DNA of 64,000 nucleotides from Corynebacterium vitaeruminis DSM 20294 (lineage in GTDB: Bacteria; Actinomycetota; Actinomycetes; Mycobacteriales; Mycobacteriaceae): assembly GCF_000550805.1 (NCBI RefSeq), contig NZ_CP004353.1, positions 1,302,001 through 1,366,000 on the forward strand, given 5' to 3'. Shown here one piece after another: positions 62,257 to 64,000 of this stretch (positions are counted from its first letter, which is position 1; each line of letters starts with the position of its first letter). The notes under the pieces were generated by a model, which was given only the letters and a program-made list of their open reading frames with translations, searched no databases and was not told the DNA's origin. The translations under genes and the position numbers were made by a program.

Positions 62257-62275
62257 GGGCGTCGAAAAGCAAAGC
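62257..62275 (+). repeat. R18 element (variant)
   Basis: TGGGCGTCGAAAAGCAAAGC spans it, between gpsA and ddl. Confidence 0.55.
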
Positions 62276-62305
62276 GATGAAAGCGACAAGGTAGAGTGAG
62301 CAACC

Positions 62306-63385
62306 GTGACTGCTAACTCGAACGCCAAAATCAAGGTCGCCGTCGTCTACGGTGGCCGCAGCTCTGAACACAACGTCTCCTGCGTGTCCGCGGGCGCGAT
62401 CATGAGCCACCTCGACCCCGAGCGCTACGAGGTGTACCCCGTGGGCATCACCAAGGACGGCGCCTGGACCGTCGGCGAGTCCGACCCGGACAAGCTCAAG
62501 CTGGTCGACCGCGTCATGCCCGAGGTCGAGTTCGTGCGCGAGGTCGCGCTGTCGCTCAACCCCGCCACCAAGGGACAGTTCCGCTTCGAGGACGGCAGCC
62601 TGTACGCGCAGGTCGACGTCATCTTCCCCGTGCTCCACGGCCGCTTCGGCGAGGACGGCACCATCCAGGGCATGTTCGAGCTCTCCGGCGTGCCGTACGT
62701 GGGCACCGGCGTCTTAAGCTCCGCCTGCGGCATGGACAAGGAATACACCAAGAAGCTCCTGGCGGCCGAGGGCCTGCCGGTGGGCAAGGAGGTCATCCTC
62801 CGCGGCGCCGAGCAGCTCACCGAAGCAGACAAGAAGCTGCTGGGACTTCCGGTGTTCGTCAAGCCCGCCCGGGGCGGCTCCTCCATCGGCATCTCGCGCG
62901 TGGCCAGCTGGGACGACATCGACGCGGCCATCTCCCTTGCCCGCGAGCACGACTCCAAGGTCATCGTCGAGTCCGAGATCATTGGCGCCGAGGTCGAGTG
63001 CGGCGTGCTCGACCAGCCGGGCGTGGGGCTGGTGGCCTCGCTGCCGGCGCAGCTCATCGACACCGACGAGGGCGACGAGGGCTTCTACGGCTTCGACACC
63101 AAGTACTTGGACGACGTGGTCACCGCCCACATCCCGGCCCCGCAGCCGGAGGAGACCATCGAGCTGATCCGCTCCCTCTCGCTCGAGGCCTTCCAGGCGC
63201 TCAACTGCGAGGGGCTGGCTCGCGTGGACTTCTTCGTCACCGCCAACGGCCCCGTCATCAACGAGATCAACACCATGCCGGGCTTCACCCCGATCTCCAT
63301 GTACCCGCAGGTCTTCGCCGCGACCGGCATCAAGTACGAGGAGCTTCTCGACGACCTTGTCACGAACGCCCTGAACCGGCAGTAG
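62306..63385 (+). CDS. ddl: D-alanine--D-alanine ligase
   Basis: A 359-residue ATP-grasp enzyme of peptidoglycan precursor synthesis. The N-terminal GGRSSEHNVSC motif, the ATP-binding PVFVKPARGGSSIGISRV segment and the C-terminal EINTMPGFTPISMYPQ metal-binding block are intact. The GTG at 62306 lies eight bases after a -10 TAGAGT, so the mRNA is probably leaderless. Confidence 0.96.
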   Translation: MTANSNAKIKVAVVYGGRSSEHNVSCVSAGAIMSHLDPERYEVYPVGITKDGAWTVGESDPDKLKLVDRVMPEVEFVREVALSLNPATKGQFRFEDGSLYAQVDVIFPVLHGRFGEDGTIQGMFELSGVPYVGTGVLSSACGMDKEYTKKLLAAEGLPVGKEVILRGAEQLTEADKKLLGLPVFVKPARGGSSIGISRVASWDDIDAAISLAREHDSKVIVESEIIGAEVECGVLDQPGVGLVASLPAQLIDTDEGDEGFYGFDTKYLDDVVTAHIPAPQPEETIELIRSLSLEAFQALNCEGLARVDFFVTANGPVINEINTMPGFTPISMYPQVFAATGIKYEELLDDLVTNALNRQ

Positions 63386-63425
63386 CCACGCATTTTGTTG
63401 TTGCCCTTCTGCGTTTGCGGGTATC

Positions 63426-63499
63426 CGGTTGTGGGTAGCCACCCACAACCGTAAAGGGAGCAGGCCCGCCGCGATGCGCACCACGCGCCGCGGCGGGCC
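63426..63499. other. Two perfect hairpins after ddl
   Basis: CGGTTGTGGGT (63426-63436) pairs with ACCCACAACCG (63441-63451), and GGCCCGCCGCG (63463-63473) with CGCGGCGGGCC (63489-63499). Neither has a T-tract. Further on, GGTGTACACC (63592-63601) is a small palindrome ahead of the monooxygenase gene. The rest of 63386-63662 has no gene. Confidence 0.6.
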
Positions 63500-63662
63500 A
63501 GTTGCGTTGTGGCCGGGTTGTGACCTGGTTTGTGGCGTTTCGGCGGGGTGGAAACGGGCGCTCTCCGGGCCGTGGGCGGGGTAGCCTGGCAGGTGTACAC
63601 CAAGCTTGGACTGCGCCGACGAGTGCGGTTGGGCTTAGCGGAGCGAGATTCTCAAGGGAGCG

Positions 63663-64000
63663 ATGATGAGCACTCCAGGGATGGCGAGCGGCGAACACAT
63701 CTACGACGTCATCGTCGTCGGCGGCGGCCAGTCAGGCCTTGCCACCGGCTACTACCTGCGCCGGCACAAGCTGGACTTCCTCATCCTCGACGACCAGGAT
63801 TCGCCAGGCGGCGGGTGGCGGCACGTGTGGGACTCGATGACGCTGTTTTCCACCGCCGAGTTCTCCAACCTGCCCGGCATCCCGATGCCGCACTACGACG
63901 GGTTCCCGCCCGCGAGCCACGTCATCGACTACCTCGCGGCCTACGAGGCCCGCTACGAGCTGCCGGTGAGAAGGCCGGTGAGGGTCGAGCGGGTCGGCCA
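63663..64000 (+). CDS. FAD-dependent monooxygenase/oxidoreductase, N-terminal part
   Basis: The frame starts at ATG 63663 (a second ATG follows directly) after AAGGGAG, and is open to the window end (112 codons). The product begins with a Rossmann FAD motif VIVVGGGQSGLATGYYL and continues as in flavin-containing monooxygenase-like proteins (PGGGWRHVWDSMTLFSTAEFSN). The end is outside the window. Substrate unknown. Confidence 0.85.
   Translation, partial: MMSTPGMASGEHIYDVIVVGGGQSGLATGYYLRRHKLDFLILDDQDSPGGGWRHVWDSMTLFSTAEFSNLPGIPMPHYDGFPPASHVIDYLAAYEARYELPVRRPVRVERVG

Overview
The window is a high-GC actinobacterial chromosome segment. It almost certainly comes from a Corynebacterium other than C. 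glutamicum. The main evidence is gene order: lysE/lysG, ilvD, a PH-domain protein, mscCG, ilvBNC, serA, leuB, an odx-type decarboxylase, gltX, ltbR, leuCD, gpsA and ddl follow one another much as I recall for C. glutamicum. Supporting evidence is an ndnR-nadA-nad-nadS NAD operon, a mycobacterial-type MutT1 and many leaderless genes (TANNNT followed 6-8 bases later by the start codon). Genes sit on both strands, are tightly packed and have GC-rich codon use. No IS element, prophage, CRISPR array or plasmid gene was seen.

Layout. 1-6.1 kb: end of gatB, then a cobalamin riboswitch and a five-gene NikABCDE-type ABC importer. 6.2-12.9 kb: aldo/keto reductase, divergent lysE/lysG, a small membrane protein, a CPWAHR-type GST-fold reductase, a secreted HNH nuclease behind a LexA-like palindrome, and a DoxX membrane protein. 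13-21.5 kb: branched-chain amino acid block (ilvD on the minus strand; ilvB-ilvN-ilvC on the plus strand behind a leaderless leader peptide and attenuator), with the mechanosensitive channel/glutamate exporter mscCG between. 21.7-36.2 kb: CDF metal exporter, DUF262 protein, lipoprotein, serA, a BioW-BioF fusion on the minus strand, leuB, MFS transporter, a cNMP/CBS/DUF294 protein coupled to a DnaQ-like exonuclease, and odx. 36-42.3 kb: methyltransferase, isochorismate synthase, gltX, a CobW GTPase behind a Zur-like box, tRNA-Gln, tRNA-Glu, an atypical ~0.8 kb segment and a second identical tRNA-Glu. 42.4-47.6 kb: two exported proteins, an EIIC-like membrane protein and an sqr-tusE-dsrE sulfur operon with a CstR/CsoR-type operator. 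47.9-53.8 kb: ndnR-nadA-nadB-nadC-nadS. 53.9-64 kb: small membrane genes, dsdA, an HD hydrolase, ltbR/leuCD, mutT1, gpsA, ddl and the start of a flavin monooxygenase.

How it fits together. The centre is amino-acid biosynthesis (Ile/Val/Leu, Ser) with matching regulators and exporters (LysE, MscCG, LtbR, ilv attenuator). GltX, tRNA-Glu, tRNA-Gln and GatB cover Glu-tRNA charging and the indirect Gln-tRNA route. NadS probably supplies sulfur for the NadA Fe-S cluster. Several genes have operator-like sites: B12 riboswitch (metal import), Zur-like (CobW), CstR-like (sulfide oxidation), NdnR-type (NAD) and LexA-like (nuclease).

The most unusual features are a family of ~18-bp intergenic elements (consensus GGCGTCGACAAGCGAAAA, called R18 here), seven of which abut stop codons; a second, ~94-bp intergenic repeat; the BioW-BioF fusion; a DUF262 protein with a broken HNH motif; and an atypical segment bounded by identical tRNA-Glu genes.
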